A stretch of DNA of 38,998 nucleotides from SG8-32-3 sp964514055 (GTDB taxonomy: Archaea; Thermoproteota; Bathyarchaeia; Bathyarchaeales; Bathycorpusculaceae): NCBI GenBank assembly GCA_964514055.1, contig CAZEPB010000015.1, positions 1-38,998 on the forward strand, read 5' to 3'. Position 1 is the stretch's first letter, and each line of letters opens with the position of its first letter. The position numbers and the translations under genes are program-made. The notes beneath the pieces were generated by a model. The model did no database searches. It worked only from the letters and a program-made list of their open reading frames with translations, and was not told the DNA's origin. Shown here in pieces: positions 7,493 through 15,105 of this stretch.

Positions 7493-8572
7493 TTGACAGA
7501 AATCCGTGTAGCCCTCGTAGGCGTGGGCAACAGCGCATCCGCCCTAATCCAAGGAACACAGTACTACAAAGACGCAAAAGAAAACACCACTGTTCCTGGG
7601 CTGATGCACGTGAACTTCGGCGGATACCACATAAGAGACATAAAGTTCGTGGCCGCCTTTGAAGTGAACAAAGACAAAATCGGAAAAGACCTGTCTGAAG
7701 CCATATTCACAGAACCAAACTGCGTTGTGAAATTCGCGGATGTTCCTAACTTGAACGTGAAAGTTTCTCCCGCGCCAATCTTGGACGGTGTGGCTCCGCA
7801 CATGCGGGAAACCTTCAACGTCTACGACGACAGCGGCTTCGACAAAGCCGACATCGTGAAAGTTCTCAAAGAAACGAAAACGCAGGTTCTGGTTAACTAC
7901 TTGCCTGTGGGAAGCTACAACGCCGCAAGGTTCTACGCGCAAGCAGCTATGGACGCGGGATGCGCCTTCGTGAACTGTATGCCCGAGTTCATCGGTTCAG
8001 ATGGTGAATGGGCGAAGCGGTTTGAAGCGGCGGGAGTGCCCGTGCTTGGAGATGACATCAAGAGTCAGGTGGGCGCGACCATTCTGCACAGGAATCTTGT
8101 GAGGTTGTGCTTGGACCGCGGCGTTATAGTTGATGAAACTTATCAGTTGAATCTTGGCGGCGACACGGATTTCCAGAATATGACTGTGGAAAATCGGTTG
8201 AAGTCTAAGCGCGTTAGCAAAACCGAAGCTGTCACCAGCCTTGTACCGTACGCTTTGCCGACAAGGATCGGACCGTCGGATTATGTGCCTTTCCTTGAGA
8301 ACAAGAAAATCTGTTACATCTCGTTGAGAGCGAGAAAGTTTGGTGACCGCCCCATTAAGATAAGCGTTAAGCTTGAAGTGGAGGATTCGCCGAACAGCGC
8401 GGGTGTGGTGATTGACCTCATACGTGCGGCGAAAATTGCTTTGGACCGCAAGATTTCTGGGGCGTTGTTGAGCATGCCTGCGTATGCGTTTAAGCATCCG
8501 CCTGTTCAGGTTCCTGACCCGCAAGCGCGGCAGTGGACGGAAGACTGGATTGTGGGCAAGAGGGAACGCTGA
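7493..8572 (+). CDS. ino1: Myo-inositol-1-phosphate synthase (archaeal INO1 type)
   Basis: This enzyme converts glucose-6-phosphate to inositol-1-phosphate, the precursor of archaeal phosphatidylinositol-type lipids. The 359-aa protein has an N-terminal Rossmann motif (VALVGVGNSASALIQG), the family block LVNYLPVGSYNAARFYA, and the catalytic section FVNCMPEFIGSD followed by VLGDDIKSQVGATILHRNL. The length is typical for archaeal members. The start is TTG at 7493; a GAGGT at 7481-7485, 7 bases upstream, supports it. It is divergent from the ribK pair and lies 70 bases before the H-protein gene. Confidence 0.93.
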   Translation: MTEIRVALVGVGNSASALIQGTQYYKDAKENTTVPGLMHVNFGGYHIRDIKFVAAFEVNKDKIGKDLSEAIFTEPNCVVKFADVPNLNVKVSPAPILDGVAPHMRETFNVYDDSGFDKADIVKVLKETKTQVLVNYLPVGSYNAARFYAQAAMDAGCAFVNCMPEFIGSDGEWAKRFEAAGVPVLGDDIKSQVGATILHRNLVRLCLDRGVIVDETYQLNLGGDTDFQNMTVENRLKSKRVSKTEAVTSLVPYALPTRIGPSDYVPFLENKKICYISLRARKFGDRPIKISVKLEVEDSPNSAGVVIDLIRAAKIALDRKISGALLSMPAYAFKHPPVQVPDPQARQWTEDWIVGKRER

Positions 8573-8642
8573 CTCTCTTTAAGCCTTCATTAAACTTTTA
8601 AGGATAGAAGCGTAGATTACTCACATTCAGAGGTGCATGTGC

Positions 8643-9053
8643 ATGGTGAAAGTAGACAATTATGAAGTGCCTGAAGGTCTATACTATTCCACGGATTTTG
8701 AATGGATAAAAATCGAAGGAGACAAGGTCCGCATGGGCATAACCGACTACGCCCAAAAACAGCTGCGCGAGATAGTCTTCGCTGAACTGCCCAGTGCAGG
8801 AACCGCGGTGAAGCAGAACGAGCCTTACGGCACACTGGAGTCGGTGAAAGCCGTTTCCGACTTGGTCGCCGCCGTAAGCGGTACCATAGAAGAAGTTAAC
8901 GCGGAAGTGCAGTCAAAACCAGAGATTCTGAACGAAGACCCCTACGTGAAGGGCTGGCTGCTTCTCGTGAAGCCTGCGAACCTGCAAGCGGAACTGGCTA
9001 ATTTGATGGATTTTGATAAAGCGGTTGAATGGCACAAAAACCAGGCGAAATGA
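8643..9053 (+). CDS. gcvH: Glycine cleavage system H protein
   Basis: The lipoylated carrier protein of glycine cleavage shuttles the aminomethyl group between the P and T proteins. The 136-aa sequence is canonical, with VRMGITDYAQKQLREIVFAELP and the lipoyl hairpin GTLESVKAVSDL (modified Lys69). An AGAGGTG ribosome-binding site at 8629-8635 is correctly spaced from the ATG at 8643 and too close to the ATG at 8637, so the later start is chosen. P, T and lipoate genes are not in the window. The next gene starts 12 bases downstream. Confidence 0.94.
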   Translation: MVKVDNYEVPEGLYYSTDFEWIKIEGDKVRMGITDYAQKQLREIVFAELPSAGTAVKQNEPYGTLESVKAVSDLVAAVSGTIEEVNAEVQSKPEILNEDPYVKGWLLLVKPANLQAELANLMDFDKAVEWHKNQAK

Positions 9054-9065
9054 AGGAATCCTGTG

Positions 9066-10412
9066 ATGGCTAGGCGCATAATCGTTGTTGGAGCCAACGC
9101 TGCGGGTGTGGAAGCGGCGTCCGCTGCGCGGAAAAAAGACCGCGCGGCTGAAATCACGTTGATAACGCAGGAGAAAACCGCGGGGTACTCACGCTGCGGC
9201 TTGCCTTTCGTGATTGGTGGGCAGATACCGAGCTTTAAGGATTTGATTGTTTATCCGCCTGCGTACTTTCAGATGTTGAAGTTGAATTTGAAGACTGAGA
9301 CGAAAGTCACAGCCGTAAACACGAACGAGAAAACCGTCACTGCGGTTGACAAGACAGGTGCCGCGGAGTCGCTGCAGTACGACAGCTTAGTGATTGCTAC
9401 TGGTGCTGACGCTTTTATGCCTCCGATTAAAGGGCGTGAAAAGCAGGGAATCCTTAGTCTTCGCAACTTGGAGGACGGCGAAGAGATTCTTCAAGAGGTT
9501 CAGAACGGAGCCAAATCTGCGGTGATTATGGGCGCTGGCTTGATTGGGTTGGAAACGGGTGTGGCGTTGATTGAGCGCGGCTTGAAGGTTACGATTGTGG
9601 AGATGTTGCCGCAGATTCTGCCTCAGATGCTTGACGCGGACATGGCGAAGATGATTCAGGAGCACCTGCAGGAGAAGGGCATGTGTATTCTCACGGAGAA
9701 GCGCGTGGAAGAGTTTCTCGGCGGCGACAAGGTGACGGCGATTATGGCTGGCGGCGAAAAGGTAGAGGCTGACCTGTTCATCAGCGCCTTCGGCGTCCGC
9801 GCGAACACCAAGCTGGCGGCTGATTCTGGAATACCGCTGGGCGAAACCCACGCCATAAAAACAAACGGCAGAATGGAAACCGATGTGAAAGACGTTTACG
9901 CCGTGGGCGACTGCGCCGAAGCGCCGAACATACTTACTCATAAGCCGATGTGCGCGCAGTTAGGCACAATCGCGGTCAGGCAAGGCAAGGTTGCAGGCAA
10001 AAACGCTGGAGGAGGTTACGCCCTGTTTTCGGGCATCTTGGCTTCGGCGGTGACGCGGCTGTTCGATATAGAAGCGGGAGTGACGGGGTTGACGGAAAAG
10101 GCAGCGCAAAGAGCAAGAATCGAAGTGGTCACAGGCGCCATAAGCTCCAAGACAAAAGCAGACTACTACCCAAACGCGCTGCCCATAAAAGTCAAACTCG
10201 TCGTCGAAAAGGAATCGCAGCGCATAATCGGCGCACAGATAATCGGCGGCGAAGAAGTCACCCAACGCATAAACGCCATATCCTTCGGCATACAAAAAGG
10301 CATGACAGTACGCGAACTGGCTAAAGCCGACACAGCTTATGCACCGCCTCTGTGCGAAACATGGGAACCCATGGTGCTAGCGGCAGAAATGGTACTCATG
10401 AAACTCCGCTAA
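9066..10412 (+). CDS. CoA-disulfide reductase / NADH oxidase-like flavoprotein
   Basis: This FAD-dependent pyridine nucleotide-disulfide oxidoreductase has 448 residues. It has an FAD Rossmann motif (IIVVGANAAGVEAASAA), the single redox cysteine of the CoADR/Nox subfamily in GYSRCGLPFVIGG (Cys44), an NAD motif (VIMGAGLIGLETGVALIERG), the second FAD block DVYAVGDCAE and a C-terminal dimerisation domain. Because it has one cysteine and not CxxxxC, it is not a dihydrolipoamide dehydrogenase. AAGGAAT at 9052-9058 overlaps the gcvH stop and sits 7 bases before the ATG at 9066, so the two genes form an operon. The substrate cannot be told from sequence. Confidence 0.88.
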   Translation: MARRIIVVGANAAGVEAASAARKKDRAAEITLITQEKTAGYSRCGLPFVIGGQIPSFKDLIVYPPAYFQMLKLNLKTETKVTAVNTNEKTVTAVDKTGAAESLQYDSLVIATGADAFMPPIKGREKQGILSLRNLEDGEEILQEVQNGAKSAVIMGAGLIGLETGVALIERGLKVTIVEMLPQILPQMLDADMAKMIQEHLQEKGMCILTEKRVEEFLGGDKVTAIMAGGEKVEADLFISAFGVRANTKLAADSGIPLGETHAIKTNGRMETDVKDVYAVGDCAEAPNILTHKPMCAQLGTIAVRQGKVAGKNAGGGYALFSGILASAVTRLFDIEAGVTGLTEKAAQRARIEVVTGAISSKTKADYYPNALPIKVKLVVEKESQRIIGAQIIGGEEVTQRINAISFGIQKGMTVRELAKADTAYAPPLCETWEPMVLAAEMVLMKLR

Positions 10413-10423
10413 AACAAAACAAA

Positions 10424-10442
10424 TCTTTCTTTTTGTTTTTTT
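10424..10442 (+). terminator. T-rich transcription terminator
   Basis: The run CTTTCTTTTTGTTTTTTT starts about 12 bases after the stop of the flavoprotein gene. Archaeal RNA polymerase stops at such T-runs without a hairpin. Confidence 0.5.
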
Positions 10443-10745
10443 CAAATTTTAAAGCATGTGTTAATTCTATTTTTAAAAATAAGTGACGACTGAGTGCTTT
10501 TATGTTGCGCAAGATTATACTTTGATACTTGATAGTCTGCCGTAGCATCACACATTCCTTTTTGCATTTTGGGCTTGTTGACAAGTCTAGTTTTCATCTC
10601 AGTCTGATGCGTGAATTGTTAGGCATATGGGCTTTACTGCAGCCTACGCAAAAAGAGAAAATGTATTCTGCAATATTTTAAGAGTTAAATATTGCCTTAG
10701 ATTTTCGTCAAAGTTATTAGCATCAACCATTACAAAGATATTGAA
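10443..10745. other. Intergenic stretch, nothing recognised
   Basis: This AT-rich stretch has no credible ORF. TTAAATATT near 10685 could be a TATA box for the gene at 10746, and TAGGC...GCCTA near 10620-10657 is a weak inverted repeat. I see no RNA gene, CRISPR or insertion sequence. Confidence 0.5.
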
Positions 10746-11363
10746 ATGGCACCAAAAGAAAAAGCTTCCTCCAGCAAAGAGCGCAACAGAAAATACTTGA
10801 CGTACTTCTTAGGGTTAATTATTGTTGGCGCAATTCTCATGACGACTTCGATTGCGATTTCAGGGAAAAACAAGAGTAAAACACTTTTCGATTTTGAGAA
10901 CATAGTTATAGGACAGAATGATTTCAAATACATATCGAGAAGTCTCATACAGGATTGGAATCTCTCGTTTTCATACGTTGGAAATATTACGCTCAATATA
11001 TATCTGGTGAAACAAGATTCTTTCGACCAGATTTTATTGGGTAATTTGAGCAAGTTTGATAAAGATATTGACGGGTTAAAGTTTATCTCTAATGAGAGTA
11101 TTAGTACAACTATCCAAGAAACAGGAGATTACGTACTTGTAATCCAAAATGCAAATGTGACTTCTTCAGCTCTGATAAGCCGCATCATGTGTAGTGCAGA
11201 ATGGATAGACGAATTTGAAATACCTTCTTTAGGAAACACGCAAACTTCAATCATCTTCTATGTGGGTCTGATGTTATCACTTGTGGGGGTACTATGGTTC
11301 ATCGCTGATTCGCTAAATGTCAAGGAAAAAATAGTTAGTGCTCCAACTACTGTTCAGAATTAA
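10746..11363 (+). CDS. Hypothetical membrane protein (TM - ectodomain - TM)
   Basis: This is a 205-aa protein of unknown function. A lysine-rich cytoplasmic N-terminus is followed by a helix at about 18-38 (YFLGLIIVGAILMTTSIAI). Next comes an extracytoplasmic beta-rich domain of about 120 residues with several N-x-S/T sequons, then a second helix (FYVGLMLSLVGVLWFIADSL) and a short tail. The layout resembles the gene at 1075-1668 but without the IRGWLPKE motif. It stands alone on its strand and converges with the thymidylate-synthase-like gene. Confidence 0.65.
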   Translation: MAPKEKASSSKERNRKYLTYFLGLIIVGAILMTTSIAISGKNKSKTLFDFENIVIGQNDFKYISRSLIQDWNLSFSYVGNITLNIYLVKQDSFDQILLGNLSKFDKDIDGLKFISNESISTTIQETGDYVLVIQNANVTSSALISRIMCSAEWIDEFEIPSLGNTQTSIIFYVGLMLSLVGVLWFIADSLNVKEKIVSAPTTVQN

Positions 11364-12037
11364 GCCCCTACGTGATTGATTTTTTGAACTAATTTCAAAT
11401 CATCAAATCGAATAAATGCTGAGACGATGTGGCATGTAATTTTTCCGATATTTACGGGCTTCTTTTTTGTGCAGAATTCTCTGTCTGAACTTAATAGTCC
11501 ATGTATCTCCTCCAAGAACTTACTCAGATTTGTGTAATCGGGATAACCAATTCTGAATACATCCTGACTCCTGAAGTAAACTGTCATATTCAACAAGTTT
11601 TCTCTAATTCTGAAGTCGATAGCGGTTATGCATGGCATAGAAGCAGGAATTGCGCGAACCCTTCTGAGATCTTTCTGTGGATTTGTAACAATACAGGTCA
11701 GAGTTTTTGACTTTGGTTTCTTCTTCATGCGCGAAAGAACCTCTGCAAGTTGGTCAAAATCATTATTCCAAGAGACTAATCGTGAACGGTAACTGGTTTT
11801 CCATCTAAGAGATTTCGTTGAAAACATTAATTGCCTTACACGCTTCAGATATTCTTCTCCAACCTGTTGAATGTACAGTTCGCAAATTGCTCTATTCTCA
11901 AGAAGGGGATTTCTTATCTCTATAATCAGGTTTTCGATCTCTATGTTATTCCCGCATCTCTTTCCTTTACTTGCCAACAGAAAACAGGATTTTATCCAAG
12001 CTTCAGCTGGACTCTGTGTATTAATATAGTCTACCAT
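11360..12037 (-). CDS. Divergent thymidylate synthase-fold protein
   Basis: Several blocks align with thymidylate synthase and dCMP hydroxymethylase. They are an N-terminal SPAEAWIKSCFLLASKGK, a YRSRL...DQL section corresponding to YGxRW...DQ, and PxxMPCITAIDFRIRENLL (nucleophile Cys136) followed by VYFRSQDVFRIGYP, matching PCH...YxRSxDxxxGxPxN. The histidine after the catalytic cysteine is isoleucine, and the strict asparagine block is altered (PDYTN). The start at 12037 is preferred over 12130 because GGGTGG precedes it and the extra N-terminus is not family-like. It is divergent from the HD gene. It might make or modify a pyrimidine, or be a non-catalytic relative. Confidence 0.65.
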   Translation of the reverse strand: MVDYINTQSPAEAWIKSCFLLASKGKRCGNNIEIENLIIEIRNPLLENRAICELYIQQVGEEYLKRVRQLMFSTKSLRWKTSYRSRLVSWNNDFDQLAEVLSRMKKKPKSKTLTCIVTNPQKDLRRVRAIPASMPCITAIDFRIRENLLNMTVYFRSQDVFRIGYPDYTNLSKFLEEIHGLLSSDREFCTKKKPVNIGKITCHIVSAFIRFDDLKLVQKINHVGA

Positions 12038-12130
12038 TAAACCACCCTTTCTACATTGTGCCTTCTGTAAGACTAAGTGATTGAAGAAAACTAATAAGGC
12101 TAATCTTGTAAACCATAATCGAGAATTCAA

Positions 12131-12838
12131 ATGGAAACACCATCTTATAGTGCAACAAACAAAAAGACGGCGATGCCTATTGCTTTATATAAGTTGTATC
12201 GCTGGGTACCTCTTCTTGAAAAGATAGTAGTGGAAAAAACCCTTTTGGAGCCCTCCGGGCATGATTTCTACCATGCGTTGCGGGTTGCAAATTTATGTCT
12301 TATCATTGCGGACAAAGGTTCTGATACAGAAGTATTAATTGCCGCGGCTTTTTTGCATGACATAGCTCGACATAACGAACAAGTAATGAATAAACGGTCT
12401 GATTATCACATAACTAAAGGCGTTCAAATTGCGGAGACCTTGTTAAGGAAAATCAATTATCCGTTGTCTAAAATCGACTTAGTATTAAAATGTATAAAAG
12501 AACATGAGGCTGAAGGAAGTGACACAATAGAATGCCAAATCTTACAAGACGCAGATAGATTAGATGCTATGGGTGCAATAGGTATTGCAAGATGCTTTAC
12601 GTACGGTGGTAAGATTAACCGACCGATTTGGTGTCCTACTGAGACCAAAGAGACTTGGAAACCAGGGGTTCAAAATTCTTCGTCGATAGCGCATCTACAC
12701 GCAAGAATCTTAGGTCTCGCTAAAAAAATGAATACTAAAAAAGGCAAACAAATGGCTAAAACCAGATTTCAATTCATGATGCAGTTTATTAGTCAGTTTA
12801 ACGCGGAATTGGAGGGAAGTTCTGTTTTCAAAAGGTAA
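12131..12838 (+). CDS. HD-domain phosphohydrolase
   Basis: This 235-aa metal-dependent HD hydrolase has its ligands visible in order: HDFYHALRV (His48), AAAFLHDIARH (His76-Asp77), KEHE (His125) and DADRLDAMG (Asp140-145 region). This resembles the YedJ/COG1418 group of nucleotide or phosphate-ester hydrolases; the substrate is unknown. The C-terminus is basic and helical. It is divergent from the thymidylate-synthase-like gene, 93 bases start to start. Its end overlaps a possible non-AUG start of the membrane gene downstream, so HD and membrane gene are probably one transcription unit. Confidence 0.85.
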   Translation: METPSYSATNKKTAMPIALYKLYRWVPLLEKIVVEKTLLEPSGHDFYHALRVANLCLIIADKGSDTEVLIAAAFLHDIARHNEQVMNKRSDYHITKGVQIAETLLRKINYPLSKIDLVLKCIKEHEAEGSDTIECQILQDADRLDAMGAIGIARCFTYGGKINRPIWCPTETKETWKPGVQNSSSIAHLHARILGLAKKMNTKKGKQMAKTRFQFMMQFISQFNAELEGSSVFKR

Positions 12839-12890
12839 GAGTCTTGAAGCAAAAATAAAAGACAAAAGTCTTGATGAAGCCGTTGACATC

Positions 12891-13502
12891 GTGAGGAAGG
12901 AAATCAATGCTCTCAAAGTGACCAGTGATAACCCAAAGATTTCCGACCGAGTTAAAGAACTGGTATTATATTCCATCGAAAGATGCGATTATTACGAAAA
13001 CTACCGAACAAAGTATCTCACACTAAGTGCTGAATTGTTGGCGTTTTCAGTTGGCTTTCTTTCGTTAATGTCCAGCATTATATCACCTGTTCCGTTCTTA
13101 ATATTGCTCGGTACTTCCATTCTACTCTTTATGTGTGTTTTAAATGTTATACTGTACCTAAAAGAATCAGTTTACCCCGGATATGTTCATCGATCGGTAT
13201 CTGATGTCCCTTGGTATTACCTTTATAATTTAAAGAGAATGAACAGCGCGAAGAATAGGTATTTAGGCAAACCTGAAGAGCGAAGGAAGAACTATTTGCT
13301 AGATTTGTATGAGAACACAAGAAAAAGAGTTTCTGAAACAAATGAGAAGGGAATAAAGGCGGATATAGAGCAACTAACTATCCTTTATGTCATAACAGCC
13401 TATAAAGTGAGGTTTAGTGATAGAATGCAACGGATTTTGTCATTTGGTATATTATCGTTTGGCATCTTTTCAGGTTTTCAACTGATCTTGCTTCTATTGT
13501 AA
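12891..13502 (+). CDS. Membrane protein following the HD gene (possible Pycsar/SLATT-like effector)
   Basis: This has 203 aa from the GTG at 12891. The open frame continues upstream with protein-like sequence to a CTG at 12822 that has a well-spaced GGAGGG (12811-12816), so the true start may be there, overlapping the HD gene by 17 bases. Two membrane helices (LSAELLAFSVGFLSLMSSII and PFLILLGTSILLFMCVLNVI) precede a charged helical region of about 100 residues, and a third hydrophobic segment ends the protein. An HD gene followed by a helical membrane protein recalls Pycsar or SLATT effectors, but I see no diagnostic motif and give this only as a possibility. Confidence 0.6.
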   Translation: MRKEINALKVTSDNPKISDRVKELVLYSIERCDYYENYRTKYLTLSAELLAFSVGFLSLMSSIISPVPFLILLGTSILLFMCVLNVILYLKESVYPGYVHRSVSDVPWYYLYNLKRMNSAKNRYLGKPEERRKNYLLDLYENTRKRVSETNEKGIKADIEQLTILYVITAYKVRFSDRMQRILSFGILSFGIFSGFQLILLLL

Positions 13503-13846
13503 TGCTTTATTTGGCAGCATCCAAAAGAATCTATTTGCGTTTTGGAAATTCTATTAGTCCTGCTAATTCAAGTTCTAACCAGAGTACTACCTATTTATCT
13601 TTTTTATAATGGGTCTACTCTTTTCATAGCAGCTAGCTCTGTAAGGGTTTGTAAATTTGTGAATTGGTAAATTGGTGAATTTCGTTAGGGTTCTTATAGG
13701 CTTGTTTTGTTCTGGGTTTGGTGAAATCTTTGGGGGTGAAAACCAGAAGGGCAGCCTAGACCGCAACACTGGGCTATTCGTTAAGCCCGATTCACAGGAA
13801 AAAACCAACGGCGCACGGCACTTCTCGCAGAACCCATGCAGATCAG
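13503..13846. other. Intergenic stretch with repeats, no gene seen
   Basis: This lies between two convergent genes. It holds a 4 x 8-bp tandem repeat (13651-13682) and a small hairpin (GGGCT/AGCCC, about 13770-13787). It ends at the TATA/G-run element copy 2. Weak ORFs on both strands lack a ribosome-binding site and recognisable content. Confidence 0.5.
13651..13682. repeat. Tandem 8-bp repeat, four units of GTRAATTK
   Basis: The units GTAAATTT, GTGAATTG, GTAAATTG and GTGAATTT follow each other without gaps. Function is unknown. Confidence 0.8.
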
Positions 13847-13890
13847 TATATATAAGGGGGCTATAGTCTGTTCCGAGCACTAGAGTTCTG
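13847..13890 (+). promoter_or_regulatory. Dispersed TATA/G-run element, copy 2
   Basis: TATATATAA (13847-13855) is followed by GGGGGCTATAG and, at 13873-13882, CCGAGCACTA. It matches copies 3 and 5 closely. It sits between two converging genes, so there is no protein gene for it to drive on the plus strand; a transcript would run antisense into the end of the glycosyltransferase gene. This orphan position is the best argument for a small RNA or a mobile promoter-like repeat. Confidence 0.5.
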
Positions 13891-13896
13891 AGCGGT

Positions 13897-15105
13897 TTAC
13901 GCCCAGAAGCTTTTGGAGTACTCGCCTAAAACGCCTTTGTACACCTGCTTTGTCTGCAGCGCGATTTTTTCCCAAGCGTATTTCTCCTGAACCTTCCTGT
14001 ACGCGTTCTCTCTGATGTAGGCACTGTACTTCTCATCCAGCAAAATCTTCGTTATCCCCCACGCCAACGATTCAGGATTATTCGGGTAAGCCTTAAACCC
14101 AGTCACATCATGATCAACAATCTCCGACAAACCCCCCGTATCAGAAACCACAACCGGACTCTTCGCCGCCATCGCCTCCAAAGCCACAATCCCAAACGGC
14201 TCAAAAAGCGAAGGCACAACAGAAACATCAGCACACTTCTGCAACCCACGCAACGTCTCATCATCCACAAAACCCAAAAAAAGCACCTTATGCTCCAACC
14301 GCATGCTCCTAACAATGTTCAAAAGCTGCTCCTTCATATAACCACTACCCACAATCACAAACTTAGCGTTAACCTTCGCCAAAACCTTCGGCACAGCATT
14401 AATCAACACATGAATCCCCTTCTCGTAAACAAGCCTCCCAACATAAAGCACAATCTTCTCCTCACGCAAAGCAAACCTAGCGCGAAACGACTCACAAGCT
14501 TCCTCCTCAGAACCTTCATAAACATGAGTGTTCACACCATTAGGAATCATAACCAACTTGTCCTCAGGAAGCCCAAAAGCCCATTTAACATGAGAAACCA
14601 TATAATCACTACAACAGATCACCTGCCAAGCCTCATAAGTAAGCCAAGCCTCAGTCTCATGAATCATCTTCTCCGTGTCAGTGTGAAGCCCATCCCTCCT
14701 CCCAATCTCAGTAGAATGCATAGTAACCAAAAGCGGCTTCCTAAAAACATGCTTCAACCCTATACCCGCCGTGGCAACCAACCAATCATGAGCATGAAAA
14801 ACATCAATCTTTTCTCCCAACCTATTCACGATGGCAGCAGCCTCCTTCTGCATGTTCAAATTCATCAAATAAACCCACGTGGCAAAATCCGGCGCAGGAT
14901 TCTTATACGAATCCACCCTGTAAACGTCCACTCCATCAATGACTTCATGCGCAGGCGCACCAGGAAAATCACAAGTCACCACATAAACTTTCACACCATT
15001 TTTCGCTAAACTCTTAGATAAGAAAAAGACATGAGGAGATATTCCCCCTATAACCCTCGGCGGAAACTCCCAAGTGAACATCATAACCCTTAACTTCTTT
15101 TTCAT
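13897..15105 (-). CDS. GT4 family glycosyltransferase, glycogen synthase-like
   Basis: This is a GT-B fold retaining glycosyltransferase of 402 aa. The N-terminal domain has MMFTWEFPPRVIGGISPHVF, the donor-loop glycines typical of glycogen synthases, plus VFHAHDWLVATAG and LVTMHSTE. The C-terminal domain has VLYVGRLVYEKGIHVLI and the ExxxxxxxE block PSLFEPFGIVALEAMA. The start at 15105 overlaps the stop of the upstream gene by ATGA and removes an unlikely N-terminal extension. With the GH57 gene upstream it suggests synthesis and trimming of an alpha-glucan; the donor sugar is not determined. Low use of T at third positions leaves a long open antisense frame. Confidence 0.88.
   Translation of the reverse strand: MKKKLRVMMFTWEFPPRVIGGISPHVFFLSKSLAKNGVKVYVVTCDFPGAPAHEVIDGVDVYRVDSYKNPAPDFATWVYLMNLNMQKEAAAIVNRLGEKIDVFHAHDWLVATAGIGLKHVFRKPLLVTMHSTEIGRRDGLHTDTEKMIHETEAWLTYEAWQVICCSDYMVSHVKWAFGLPEDKLVMIPNGVNTHVYEGSEEEACESFRARFALREEKIVLYVGRLVYEKGIHVLINAVPKVLAKVNAKFVIVGSGYMKEQLLNIVRSMRLEHKVLFLGFVDDETLRGLQKCADVSVVPSLFEPFGIVALEAMAAKSPVVVSDTGGLSEIVDHDVTGFKAYPNNPESLAWGITKILLDEKYSAYIRENAYRKVQEKYAWEKIALQTKQVYKGVLGEYSKSFWA

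Noticed and set aside
13587..13880. 97-aa minus-strand ORF next to element copy 2
   Set aside because: It covers the tandem repeat and the element itself, with no ribosome-binding site or family. It could be a repeat-derived frame.
14110..15009. Long plus-strand ORF (299 aa) opposite the GT4 gene
   Set aside because: The sequence is full of Asn, His and Arg and has no domain. It is the mirror of a gene that avoids T at third positions.
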